Shown one piece after another: positions 8,601 to 16,521 of a stretch of 64,000 nt of DNA. A program made the position numbers and the translations under genes. The notes under the pieces were generated by a model. It was not told the origin of the DNA. It worked only from the letters and a program-made list of their open reading frames with translations, and did not search any database. Origin of the DNA: Clostridium sp. CF012 (GTDB taxonomy: Bacteria > Bacillota > Clostridia > Clostridiales > Clostridiaceae); contig NZ_JAHLEF010000003.1 in the NCBI RefSeq assembly GCF_018861755.1, positions 186,001 to 250,000 on the forward strand. Direction: 5' to 3'. How positions within the stretch are numbered: the stretch's first letter is position 1; each line of letters starts with the position of its first letter.

Positions 8601-9446
8601 ATGAAGGGTACTTTTTTAATTGGAGAATTAGCCAGGCTTTTTAATATAAGCACTGATACCTTAAGGTATTATGACAAAATCGATCTATTAAAACCTAATT
8701 ATGATGCTATAAATAAATACAGATTCTATAGCGTTCGAAACTTTTTCAAACTCAGTAGAATCCTATTTTTTAAAAATCTTGATATCTCACTCCGTGATAT
8801 TAAAAAATATATGAATAATAAAAATACAAACAACTTGGTGACCTTACTAAAAAATAAGGAAGAGGAAATTGATGTAAAAATAAGTACTCTAATTAACCTA
8901 AAAAAGAAAATAAATACAAAACTTGAGCTATTGGGAAATATAAAACAAGAGCTGAATGTTGTAAAGATAAAGCGATTACCTCAACGAATTGGAGTGGTTT
9001 TAGACATTAATGATAGTAAAAACGAGTATGAACTTAAAGAGTCCGTTAAAAAAAATGAGAAATATTTAAAGCTCAGTTCCTGGCTTATTGAAGGTCAAGT
9101 ATACACTTCTCTTTCAAGGGAAAATATGAAAAGTGGAAGTTTTAATAAATTTAAATATTTTATTGAAATTCTGTCAACTGAAAATACAATACACGGTGAA
9201 TTGATAACCATTCCAGAAAATGAGTTTGCATGTGTTGTTTTTTTAGGTCCCTATAAAGATATCGAAAATCACTATACCCTTCTTATTGCATGGATTGAGG
9301 AAAATGGATATGAAATATTGGGAGACTCTATCGAGAAAAATATAGTAGACTATGACTTTTCAGATTCTGAAAATGAATATGTTTCTGAAATACAAATACC
9401 TATAAGAAAGGTATTCGCCGTTAAAGCATATAGGGAATGCAAGTAA
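8601..9446 (+). CDS. MerR-family transcriptional regulator with GyrI-like effector domain
   Basis: DNA-binding regulator of 281 aa. The N-terminal winged helix has the MerR signature (IGELARLFNISTDTLRYYDK, residues about 7-26). A coiled coil (about 75-115) precedes a C-terminal GyrI/BmrR-like ligand-binding domain with IPENEFACVVFLGPY. BmrR-type regulators sense bulky lipophilic or cationic compounds and activate efflux genes. No intact efflux gene lies beside it: both flanks hold only gene stubs, so its former target may be lost or it acts elsewhere. Start ATG 8601 follows GGAAGTGG. Confidence 0.82.
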   Translation: MKGTFLIGELARLFNISTDTLRYYDKIDLLKPNYDAINKYRFYSVRNFFKLSRILFFKNLDISLRDIKKYMNNKNTNNLVTLLKNKEEEIDVKISTLINLKKKINTKLELLGNIKQELNVVKIKRLPQRIGVVLDINDSKNEYELKESVKKNEKYLKLSSWLIEGQVYTSLSRENMKSGSFNKFKYFIEILSTENTIHGELITIPENEFACVVFLGPYKDIENHYTLLIAWIEENGYEILGDSIEKNIVDYDFSDSENEYVSEIQIPIRKVFAVKAYRECK

Positions 9447-9509
9447 CTTTGTTTCCAAATCTATCTACATTCCCTCATTTCCATTTTTACTTGTTAGTTA
9501 AAACTCAAA

Positions 9510-9572
9510 TTATTTAAATACCTTAATACTATCTTCTAATGAAGCTAAATTAGCTGAGCTCTGTTCAATGTT
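9510..9572 (-). pseudogene. 3' stub resembling the end of a chemotaxis receptor gene
   Basis: After the MerR gene, the minus strand encodes IEQSSANLASLEDSIKVFK followed by stop. This is the kind of coiled, Ser/Ala-rich tail ending in V/I-F-K that closes many methyl-accepting chemotaxis proteins. A stop codon lies directly upstream and no start exists, so only about 20 codons remain. The short length makes the family guess tentative. Confidence 0.35.
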
Positions 9573-9626
9573 TTAACGTATCTTACTAACTAGTACGTTA
9601 CTTTAACTTCTAGTTTACGGTATGAC

Positions 9627-9776
9627 CTAATAATTTTTGTCCTTAGAAGAAGCTCCCGAGCTTTGGGTTCCGTAGGTTGCTGCCCTCTTAGTGTTTTTTT
9701 GATTTGAAGATTTCGCTTTTTTTTCTTCAATAACTTTTTTCATTATTTCCATGTTTTTGCTCATATCATTTTTCAT
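9627..9776 (-). CDS. Small lysine-rich hypothetical protein (49 aa)
   Basis: A longer in-frame reading reaches 9827, but AGGAAGG lies correctly spaced before ATG 9776, giving a 49-aa product. It is strongly basic in the middle (KKVIEEKKAKSSNQKNTKR) with a Ser/Gly tail and no membrane segment. It is not recognised. Basic small proteins of this kind in spore formers can be nucleic-acid or spore associated, but nothing in the sequence proves that. Confidence 0.5.
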   Translation of the reverse strand: MKNDMSKNMEIMKKVIEEKKAKSSNQKNTKRAATYGTQSSGASSKDKNY

Positions 9777-10021
9777 ATATTTTACCTTCCTCTTCTTTGT
9801 TTTTTTATCTTCTTTACATTTTAACAACTCTGTAACTGCTTCCTTATAATATTAATGTTCAATGTAGATATTTTCAAGGTTTAATTTGCTATTTTATTAT
9901 ACCCTAAAAAAGACCTTTAAGTGTCCTTATTAACTAAATATTGTGTTAGCCCTTTACTATGTTATGACCTGGGGTGACGAAATAATAACTAAAAGGTATG
10001 GCTTACCTAATCCTAAAAAAT

Positions 10022-11590
10022 CTATCTTCTAGCTTTAGCAACCTCAATATTTACTCTTCTTTTATGTAACTTGTGGCCGGAGCTATTTCTTAGGATAGCA
10101 TCTACTAGATTTCCAGGCACATCTAGAAAAGAGAATTTATCTAAAATATCAATTCGTCCAAGTTCATTTTTATTAACATTAGCAGTCTCACATAGGAAGG
10201 ATATAATATCTTTTGTCATAACCTCATCTATTTTTCCGATAGAAAGAAATAGTCTAACATTATCCCCTGTAGGTATAGCCTCCTCTGCATAGTTATAGTT
10301 AACTGCACTGTCAAAAATAGTTTTTATTAAAGAAGCTGTTACATCAGCAGCACCAAATTCTTTAGTGAGAGTATTCCCTAGTGGAATAAAGTCATCATAT
10401 AAATTTTCAAATAAAGTTAACTTTATAGATTTTAGAATAGTTTCTGATTTTGCCGCAATAATATCTAGCATAGTAGGTATACTTTTTTTAGTGATTATGC
10501 TTTTAGTATCGCATTCAATCTGCCTTTTAGCAGATGATTCTCCTCTTGTAATAAGACTATAAGCTATACCTTCTTTATTCGCTCTACCAGTTCTTCCAAT
10601 TCTATGGATATATGATTCACTATCTTGTGGTAAGTCATAGTTTATTACATGAGTGACATCTTCAACATCTATACCTCTTGCAGCTACATCCGTTGCAATT
10701 AAGTAATTCAAATTACCATCTTTGAATTTTTTTAGAGTGTTCATTCTTTCACTTTGTTTCATGTCCCCGTGCATACCTTTTGCACTATAACCTCTAGGTT
10801 GTAATTCACTCACGAGCTTATCTACGCCTTTTTTGGTTTTACAGAATAGTATACAAGTCTTAGGAGCATCAACATCAAGAATTTTACATAGTGATTCAAA
10901 TTTATTTTTTGAATTTACTTCGTAATAATATTGGTGAGTTTTAGAAACCGTTAATGATTTCTTCTCAATAGTTATAATCTTTGTATCTGTTTTCATATAT
11001 TTTTTTGACAATGTTTTAATAGCTCTTGGCATAGTAGCTGAGAAGAGCATAGTCTGCCTCTCTTTACTTAAGTTACTTAAAATGCTTTCAATATCTTCAA
11101 TAAAACCCAGGTTTAACATTTCGTCTGCTTCATCTATAACAAGAAATTTAGTACTGGCGAGTTTCAGAGTGCCTTTTCTAATATGGTCTAGTATTCTTCC
11201 AGGAGTTCCAACCACAATATCTACTCCTCTTTTTAAAGCTGAGGTTTGTATATCAATAGATTGTCCTCCATATATGGGTAAAATCTTAATTGTTTCATAT
11301 TTTGCAATTCGCTTAAGTTCTTCGCCTACTTGGATAGCAAGTTCTCTTGTTGGGGCTAAAACTATTGCTTGCACTTTTCCTGTTGATTTTTCCATTCTGC
11401 TTATAATAGGTGCGCCGAAGGCTAATGTCTTACCAGTACCAGTTTGAGCCTGACCTATAATATCAAAGTGCTCCAATGCAACTGGAATACTCTTTTCTTG
11501 GATATCAGATGGATATTCAAATTTTAAATCTTGTATAGCGTGGAGTACGAATTCATTTAGTCCTAGTTCAATAAATTTTATTTTGTTCAT
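10022..11590 (-). CDS. DEAD-box ATP-dependent RNA helicase with DbpA-type RNA-binding domain
   Basis: RNA helicase of 522 aa for rRNA assembly or RNA unwinding. Motif I AQTGTGKT is at 48-55, followed by PTRELA, TPGRILDH, DEAD (near 153), SAT, and the C-lobe HRIGRTGR near 333. The last 80 residues (NVRLFLSIGKIDEVMTKDI onward) match the DbpA/YxiN RNA-binding fold, which in B. subtilis YxiN targets 23S rRNA. A middle insertion makes it longer than YxiN. Members of this group often aid ribosome assembly in the cold. Start ATG 11590 has an AAGAGG site. Confidence 0.9.
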   Translation of the reverse strand: MNKIKFIELGLNEFVLHAIQDLKFEYPSDIQEKSIPVALEHFDIIGQAQTGTGKTLAFGAPIISRMEKSTGKVQAIVLAPTRELAIQVGEELKRIAKYETIKILPIYGGQSIDIQTSALKRGVDIVVGTPGRILDHIRKGTLKLASTKFLVIDEADEMLNLGFIEDIESILSNLSKERQTMLFSATMPRAIKTLSKKYMKTDTKIITIEKKSLTVSKTHQYYYEVNSKNKFESLCKILDVDAPKTCILFCKTKKGVDKLVSELQPRGYSAKGMHGDMKQSERMNTLKKFKDGNLNYLIATDVAARGIDVEDVTHVINYDLPQDSESYIHRIGRTGRANKEGIAYSLITRGESSAKRQIECDTKSIITKKSIPTMLDIIAAKSETILKSIKLTLFENLYDDFIPLGNTLTKEFGAADVTASLIKTIFDSAVNYNYAEEAIPTGDNVRLFLSIGKIDEVMTKDIISFLCETANVNKNELGRIDILDKFSFLDVPGNLVDAILRNSSGHKLHKRRVNIEVAKARR

Positions 11591-11748
11591 TAAATTCCTC
11601 TTTCTTCTTTTAGATTTTCAAATACATCTCATATTAAGAGAGTATGTACAAAACCACAAATATTAAACAACTCCACAGCTACGTAGCAACTATTTTCCTT
11701 ATTTCTTCAAGTATCAACCATAAATATCCACCACATTATTTATAAAAA

Positions 11749-11781
11749 AACCTTCAAGCTCCAGTTTAGAGTTCGAAGGTT
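11749..11781. terminator. Bidirectional terminator after the polysaccharide deacetylase gene
   Basis: Stem AACCTTCAAGCTC / GAGTTCGAAGGTT, with two imperfect pairs, is flanked by seven A on the left and five T on the right. It is just downstream of the deacetylase stop and can also stop plus-strand transcription. Confidence 0.75.
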
Positions 11782-11795
11782 TTTGTATTACTAAT

Positions 11796-12704
11796 CTAAA
11801 ATTTGTAATTAGGGTTAGTTATTCGTTCTATAAATACATCTAAACTAGCTGCTCCACTTATAAATACCCTATCCAGGGTTAAAATTCCATCTGCTTTATC
11901 AGACCATCTTCCACCAGTTGTAAAGGCCATTGTATATCCAGCTTTTTTTACAGCAGTTAAGGTTTCTTTTGAATACTCTCCATAAGGATATGCGATATAT
12001 TGTACTTTTTTACCTAATGATTTTTCTAAAAATGCTTTAGATTCTTTGAGTGTTTTAACTTGTTCTTCGTAAGATAACTTGGCTAAATGCTCATGCTTAG
12101 CAGTGTGGCTTTGAATATCCATTTTATTAGCTTGCATAGCCTTTAGCTGCTCTAGACTCATGTAACCTGGGCTTTTATCTACTACATTTGTTATAATGAA
12201 ATATGTTGCCTTAAACCCAAATTCTTTTAATATAGGTAAAGCTTCTAAAAAGTTATCCACATATCCATCGTCAAAAGTTAGTACTACAGATTTTTGAGGA
12301 ACTGGCTTATTCGTTTTGAAAAAATCATAGGCTTCATCTAAGGTTAGGGTTGAATAACCATTATCTTTCAAATACTTCATTTGCGCTTTAAACTTTTCTT
12401 TAGGAATTCTGGCGGTGTTTCCCTTTTCATATCCAATAGCATGATACATAAGTACTGGTATTCCTTTATTGTTATGCTTAAGAGTTATTTTTTTTGCTAC
12501 CGTTTTATTTTGGCTGTATTGCTGTTTCAGAGTTTTATTTTCGACAACTTCTACTATTTTTGTATTATTACCTGTTATACTATTATTTTTTTGAGTTAGC
12601 TTACTGTTATCATAGTTCTGCCTCCCAATAAAATACCCAAAAACCACTGACATGCAAGCTAAAAAAACAACAACTATTATGATTGTTTTTCTTTTATGTC
12701 CCAT
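11796..12704 (-). CDS. Polysaccharide deacetylase (NodB / CE4 family), membrane anchored
   Basis: Extracytoplasmic de-N-acetylase of 302 aa for peptidoglycan or another N-acetylated glycan. An N-terminal signal anchor (about residues 6-24) precedes a short linker. The CE4 domain begins with PVLMYHAIG near 84, then carries catalytic TFDDGY and the metal-binding motif SHTAKHEHL, followed by YIAYPYGEY. All catalytic motifs appear intact. It is transcribed alone with its own terminator. Confidence 0.9.
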   Translation of the reverse strand: MGHKRKTIIIVVVFLACMSVVFGYFIGRQNYDNSKLTQKNNSITGNNTKIVEVVENKTLKQQYSQNKTVAKKITLKHNNKGIPVLMYHAIGYEKGNTARIPKEKFKAQMKYLKDNGYSTLTLDEAYDFFKTNKPVPQKSVVLTFDDGYVDNFLEALPILKEFGFKATYFIITNVVDKSPGYMSLEQLKAMQANKMDIQSHTAKHEHLAKLSYEEQVKTLKESKAFLEKSLGKKVQYIAYPYGEYSKETLTAVKKAGYTMAFTTGGRWSDKADGILTLDRVFISGAASLDVFIERITNPNYKF

Positions 12705-13162
12705 TACAAATACCTAATTTCTAAAACCATACTAAATCGTACCACAAATTATTATGGTTTTATACTTCCTTTCATAATATTTTCATATTAACAATTTTCA
12801 GAAAATTTATATTATCATTACTCTGTCTCTACTATATGATATTTTGTGTATAATTTCAAATATATATCCCACTAATGCATCATCAAAAACCTTTCTCCTT
12901 GTGGAATGCGATTTAATCCTAAAACAATAGGATTATTCTGTTTATATAATTCAACGTACATACCTAATTATCCTTTTAAAGCTTAGGCAAATTTTATTAT
13001 TTATATATCTTCTAATCCACCTTCATCACATTCTCCAAACCAGTTTATTAGCTATGCTTTTGCCATTACTCTTTTATATCTATTATGTAGTAACACTGAT
13101 ATAATTAAGTAAAAAATTTGTCGTAGCTATATGTTTATATTTTAATAATCGGGAGGCGCAAA
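12705..13162. other. 458-bp intergenic region without a recognisable gene
   Basis: No open frame with a ribosome site and no known RNA motif were seen. The only structure noted is a small inverted repeat, AATCCTA / TAGGATT, at 12915-12934 with no strong T-run. Promoters for the flanking divergent genes must lie here. Confidence 0.5.
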
Positions 13163-13516
13163 ATGTTAGGTAAGAGTAAAGCATTTGAAACATATAAACA
13201 ATCAGTAAGTGCGAGTAATAAAAAGATAGTAACTAACCTAGATAATCCTTTTAAATTAGAAGGCATAAGAGAAAGAGACTTATCCCAATTATTTATTAGA
13301 GTTGTTGATAGAATTAATAAGAATTATAGAAAAAGTAATGAAACAGTTGTGGAACAAATCAATAAAGTTACTGGATTCAATGTTAATAGATTTAATAAGC
13401 TGCTTACTACCAATGTTCAATTTACTCCAAGTAAAGGGGAAATTACAATCCTAGAGTGGTTATTGTCTAATGATATAAATGATTTTACAGAAGATCTAAG
13501 AATTAAATATGAGTAA
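13163..13516 (+). CDS. Hypothetical protein (117 aa)
   Basis: A soluble, charged 117-aa protein with a strong GGGAGG ribosome site 6 nt before ATG 13163. No membrane segment or known motif is visible. The middle (RDLSQLFIRVVDRINKNYRK) and the end (ITILEWLLSNDINDFTEDL) look helical. It stands alone between a long empty gap and a hairpin at 13556-13580. Codon use looks native. Function unknown. Confidence 0.6.
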   Translation: MLGKSKAFETYKQSVSASNKKIVTNLDNPFKLEGIRERDLSQLFIRVVDRINKNYRKSNETVVEQINKVTGFNVNRFNKLLTTNVQFTPSKGEITILEWLLSNDINDFTEDLRIKYE

Positions 13517-13555
13517 TAAATTTTTCACTATTTCTGAAATTGGGAATATAAAAGC

Positions 13556-13580
13556 CGACTTATCTATTTTAGACAAGTCG
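13556..13580. terminator. Hairpin between the 117-aa gene and the response regulator
   Basis: Stem CGACTTATCT / AGACAAGTCG has one mismatch and a 5-nt loop. It sits between convergent genes with no long T-run, so it is likely a shared weak terminator. Confidence 0.5.
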
Positions 13581-13639
13581 ATTCCTCCAAAATTTTATCA
13601 GAAGGCCCCCTTATCACTTTTTTACACACTGTCATTAAA

Positions 13640-14338
13640 TTATTTACCAACAAAGCGATAACCTATCCCAACTTGGGTAAGAATAAACCTAGGATTTGCC
13701 GTATCCCGTTCAATTTTTCGACGCAAACTCGCCATAAACACACGAAGGCTTTTGGGGTCTTTTTTTTCAGCATATCCCCAAATCTGATTGAGAATAAAGT
13801 TGTGTGTCAAAACTTTTCCTCTATTTGCAATTAACAGCTTGAGAAGTTTATACTCCATAGGGGTCAAATGGACTTCTTCGCTATCAACAAACACAAGTCC
13901 TTTGGTATAATCCACCACCAAATAGTCACTGGTAAAGGTTTCTACATTATCCTGATTAACTAGACTATTGATTTTTCGTAATGAAACCCTTACTCGCGCA
14001 AGTAGTTCACCCATGTAAAAAGGTTTTGTCATATAATCATCAGCTCCCATATCAAGAGCTCTAATTTTTTCACTTTCTTCTGCGCGAGCAGAAACAACGA
14101 TAATAGGAGCATTGCTGTGTTCTCTAATCTGCTCAATTACCTCCATACCGTCCATATCAGGAAGTCCCAGGTCCAAGAGAATGACGTCGGGGTTATTTGC
14201 AAAAAATAACGCCAAAGCCTCCTTTCCATTGATTGCTAAAATAGTTTTATATCCTTCATCCCTTAAATATATGGTTGTTAAAGACATAATGTACTTGTCA
14301 TCTTCCACGATTAATACTGTGATATTTTGTTCCATCAT
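13640..14338 (-). CDS. KdpE-like response regulator (OmpR family)
   Basis: Response regulator of 232 aa. The receiver domain has acidic pair E12/D13-D14 and phosphoacceptor D56 in ILLDLGLPD, with the conserved Lys in MTKPF. The C-terminal winged helix starts near 130 (VHLTPMEYKLLKLLI) and ends RFILTQVGIGYRFVGK, typical of KdpE. Its ATG overlaps the kinase stop by 4 bp, so the pair is translationally coupled. KdpE-type regulators control potassium uptake; here the divergent neighbour is trkA-trkH, not kdpFABC, and 11-bp direct repeats suitable for this regulator family lie between. Confidence 0.85.
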   Translation of the reverse strand: MMEQNITVLIVEDDKYIMSLTTIYLRDEGYKTILAINGKEALALFFANNPDVILLDLGLPDMDGMEVIEQIREHSNAPIIVVSARAEESEKIRALDMGADDYMTKPFYMGELLARVRVSLRKINSLVNQDNVETFTSDYLVVDYTKGLVFVDSEEVHLTPMEYKLLKLLIANRGKVLTHNFILNQIWGYAEKKDPKSLRVFMASLRRKIERDTANPRFILTQVGIGYRFVGK

Positions 14339-15741
14339 TCAACCTCCGTATATGGTAGTGTAAATGTAAATAGTGCACCTCCAAGATGTGATATACCAGT
14401 GGTAATGTTACCTCCGTGAGCTTTGACAACAGCTTTGCAAATTGCAAGTCCCAGGCCTATGCCTTTTTTTCCATCAGCTCCAATTTTGCCACTGGTAACA
14501 AAGGAGTCGAACATTTTCTCATTAATTGAAATATCGTTCCCAGTTCCCATTCCCCCATCCGCCACATTAAATTCCACATAACCACCCTTTTCTATTACCA
14601 CAAGCTCAATAGGACAGTTCTTTGATGTGTGTTTAACTGCATTATCCAGCAGATTCACCAAAACCTGAACAATCATTTTGCCGTCCATAGGTACTGCAAT
14701 CACTTCTTTTGGTAAAATGATATTAAGAGGTCTTTCGTTTAATCCCACAACATGACTGACTGCCTCACTAACTACATCATCAACCACCTCAACTTGCTTA
14801 TTAACCTCTAATTTATCATTATCAATTCTCGTCATATTAAGAATATTTTCCACAAGAGTTGTAAGCCAAACCGCTTGCTCGTTTATATCTTTTGCCAAAC
14901 GCTCAATGCTTTCACGGTCAAGTCTCTCACCCCGCTGCACAATATAACTGCTTGCTCCAGCAATTCCGGCCAGAGGAGTGCGCAAATCATGACCAATGCT
15001 TCGCAAAAGGTTACTTTTTAAATGTTCTCGTTCCATTGCGGTACGTGTATTTTCACGCTCATTATAAATAAACTCTCGGTCTAAGGCGATTCCCATCTGC
15101 GCCGCCACTGAATTTACAAGCCAGTCTTGCTCCATATTTAGAATTTCATTTTTATCATATATCTTTAGTGTCCCAAGTTTTTTAACAATTCCCATTATTG
15201 GAAGCTCAGTACTTCTTTCGCCGCTTCCTGGAGTAAAGTTATCACTTGTATAGACTTCACCACTTTCATCGAGTTCAACTATGCTGTCATAACCTATGTT
15301 TTCCTTGATATATTGGATTCCATGATGAATGATATTCACTTCTGAGGTTACATTGACAAAGCTACGAGCTATCTTATAAAGTAGTTTTGCGGTTTGCTCG
15401 TTCCTTTGGGAAATAATCAGTTGCCTCTGAAATTTTGCGGTAAGGCTTGACGATATCACCGACGCTATAAGGAAAAATAACATCAGTATCACATCATTGG
15501 TGCTGTTAATGAGAAAGGTGTGTATAGGTTCTGTAAAGAAATAGTTGAATATTATCACACTGACACAAGATGCAATAATGCCGAACTCGTATCCTTTTGT
15601 AACGGCAGTTATAAGTAAGACTCCAACAATAAAAATCATTAAGAGATTTTCCGTGCCTACGCCTAATTGGTTTAAGGCCACGGAGCCAACGGTGGTAGTT
15701 GATAATATTAATATTAGCATCAAATAATATTTTTTCTTCAT
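14335..15741 (-). CDS. KdpD-like sensor histidine kinase lacking the KdpD/Usp N-terminal domains
   Basis: Membrane kinase of 468 aa. About four closely spaced membrane helices (residues 5-100, DUF4118-like) are followed by a GAF-like region, then the HisKA box with H251 in SIGHDLRTP. The HATPase domain has N (LLDNAVKH) and G boxes (DGKKGIGLGLAI). Full KdpD proteins (about 900 aa) carry an N-terminal KdpD domain and a Usp domain; both are absent although the start at ATG 15741 has its own AGGTG site. The membrane-plus-kinase part suffices for sensing in known short homologues. It probably monitors potassium or turgor. Confidence 0.85.
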   Translation of the reverse strand: MKKKYYLMLILILSTTTVGSVALNQLGVGTENLLMIFIVGVLLITAVTKGYEFGIIASCVSVIIFNYFFTEPIHTFLINSTNDVILMLFFLIASVISSSLTAKFQRQLIISQRNEQTAKLLYKIARSFVNVTSEVNIIHHGIQYIKENIGYDSIVELDESGEVYTSDNFTPGSGERSTELPIMGIVKKLGTLKIYDKNEILNMEQDWLVNSVAAQMGIALDREFIYNERENTRTAMEREHLKSNLLRSIGHDLRTPLAGIAGASSYIVQRGERLDRESIERLAKDINEQAVWLTTLVENILNMTRIDNDKLEVNKQVEVVDDVVSEAVSHVVGLNERPLNIILPKEVIAVPMDGKMIVQVLVNLLDNAVKHTSKNCPIELVVIEKGGYVEFNVADGGMGTGNDISINEKMFDSFVTSGKIGADGKKGIGLGLAICKAVVKAHGGNITTGISHLGGALFTFTLPYTEVE

Positions 15742-15867
15742 AAAGTCACCTCACATGAACATTTTACCACAATTTCAGCGGGTTTCCTTTAGATTTTTTT
15801 ACATCCTTTCCCTATAAGGTAAACAGATAACAAAAGTTCTGTTCCTGTTTATAAGATACTATTTCGT

Positions 15868-15889
15868 ATTAAGACTGTATTAAGATTTA
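15868..15889. promoter_or_regulatory. 11-bp direct repeat near the kinase promoter
   Basis: Two adjoining 11-bp units, ATTAAGACTGT and ATTAAGATTTA, resemble the trk-side repeats at 15933-15965. An 11-bp period, one helical turn, is typical of OmpR/PhoB-type regulator binding. Position fits regulation of the kinase-regulator pair. Confidence 0.45.
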
Positions 15890-15932
15890 CTATATTAATA
15901 TAAGTAAAATCTAAAGATTAACGTCAATCATA

Positions 15933-16004
15933 TTAAGATTGTATAAAGATTGTATAAAGATTGTATAAATAACTCTTGATAGTATATATAAAACATCTTA
16001 TAAT
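15933..16004 (+). promoter_or_regulatory. Triple 11-bp direct repeat plus trk promoter
   Basis: Three head-to-tail 11-bp units (TTAAGATTGTA, TAAAGATTGTA, TAAAGATTGTA; 15933-15965) end 10 bp before a -35 TTGATA (15976-15981). Exactly 17 bp further is a -10 TATAAT (15999-16004). The repeats are in the position of an activator of the OmpR/KdpE class, and the KdpE-like regulator is encoded next door. Binding is inferred. Confidence 0.6.
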
Positions 16005-16040
16005 TACATAATATACGTTTATAAATTAGGGAGGATTCTT

Positions 16041-16502
16041 ATGGGAAGTAACGTACAATTCATTACTGATTTGGAAGATTTATTACAAATAATATTAATT
16101 ACGCTTAACAATGAAAACGATTATCATATTTTAATTTCTGGAACCTTCGATCATGAATTGTTTAAGAAACTATTAAAAACGTTGGTGGATAAAAATAAGA
16201 TTAATAAATGTAAAATTTTGATGCCATATGTTAGCAACAGTGGAATTCTCTCAAGAGTTTATATAAATAAAATCAGCAAGGCTGGTGGGGAGATACGAAT
16301 AACTAGTATGTTTAGAAAAAACTTGATTGTTATAGGAAACCAGGTATTTATTTTATCTCTCTCTTCTAGATATTTAAAAGACTTAGGCATAAAAAGTAAT
16401 TTTGAGTGTGCGATTCAGACTGATGATAGCAATACTATTAACTATATAAACGAAACATTTGAAAAAATATGGGATAAAAGTCTGCCTATAGTGAGTGATT
16501 AG
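16041..16502 (+). CDS. Hypothetical protein with weak PLD-like/TrmB-effector resemblance, first gene of the trk operon
   Basis: A 153-aa soluble protein with GGGAGG before ATG 16041. The fold pattern alternates helices and strands (NDYHILISGTFDHELFKKLL, then CKILMPYVS). It contains GGEIRITSMFRKNLIVIGNQ, which looks like the strand pair following the catalytic His region of phospholipase D-like or TrmB effector domains, but without an HxK motif. It ends 19 bp before trkA, so it is cotranscribed. It may act as a ligand-sensing or accessory protein for potassium uptake. The PLD resemblance is my reading of the pattern, not a proven homology. Confidence 0.5.
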   Translation: MGSNVQFITDLEDLLQIILITLNNENDYHILISGTFDHELFKKLLKTLVDKNKINKCKILMPYVSNSGILSRVYINKISKAGGEIRITSMFRKNLIVIGNQVFILSLSSRYLKDLGIKSNFECAIQTDDSNTINYINETFEKIWDKSLPIVSD

Positions 16503-16521
16503 AAGGACTTAGGAGGAAAAT

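Noticed and set aside
8117-9600. The 9-mer AGTACGTTA occurs on both sides of the MerR locus (near 8120 and 9592)
   Set aside because: A short AT-rich match; no inverted ends or transposase to make it a target duplication.
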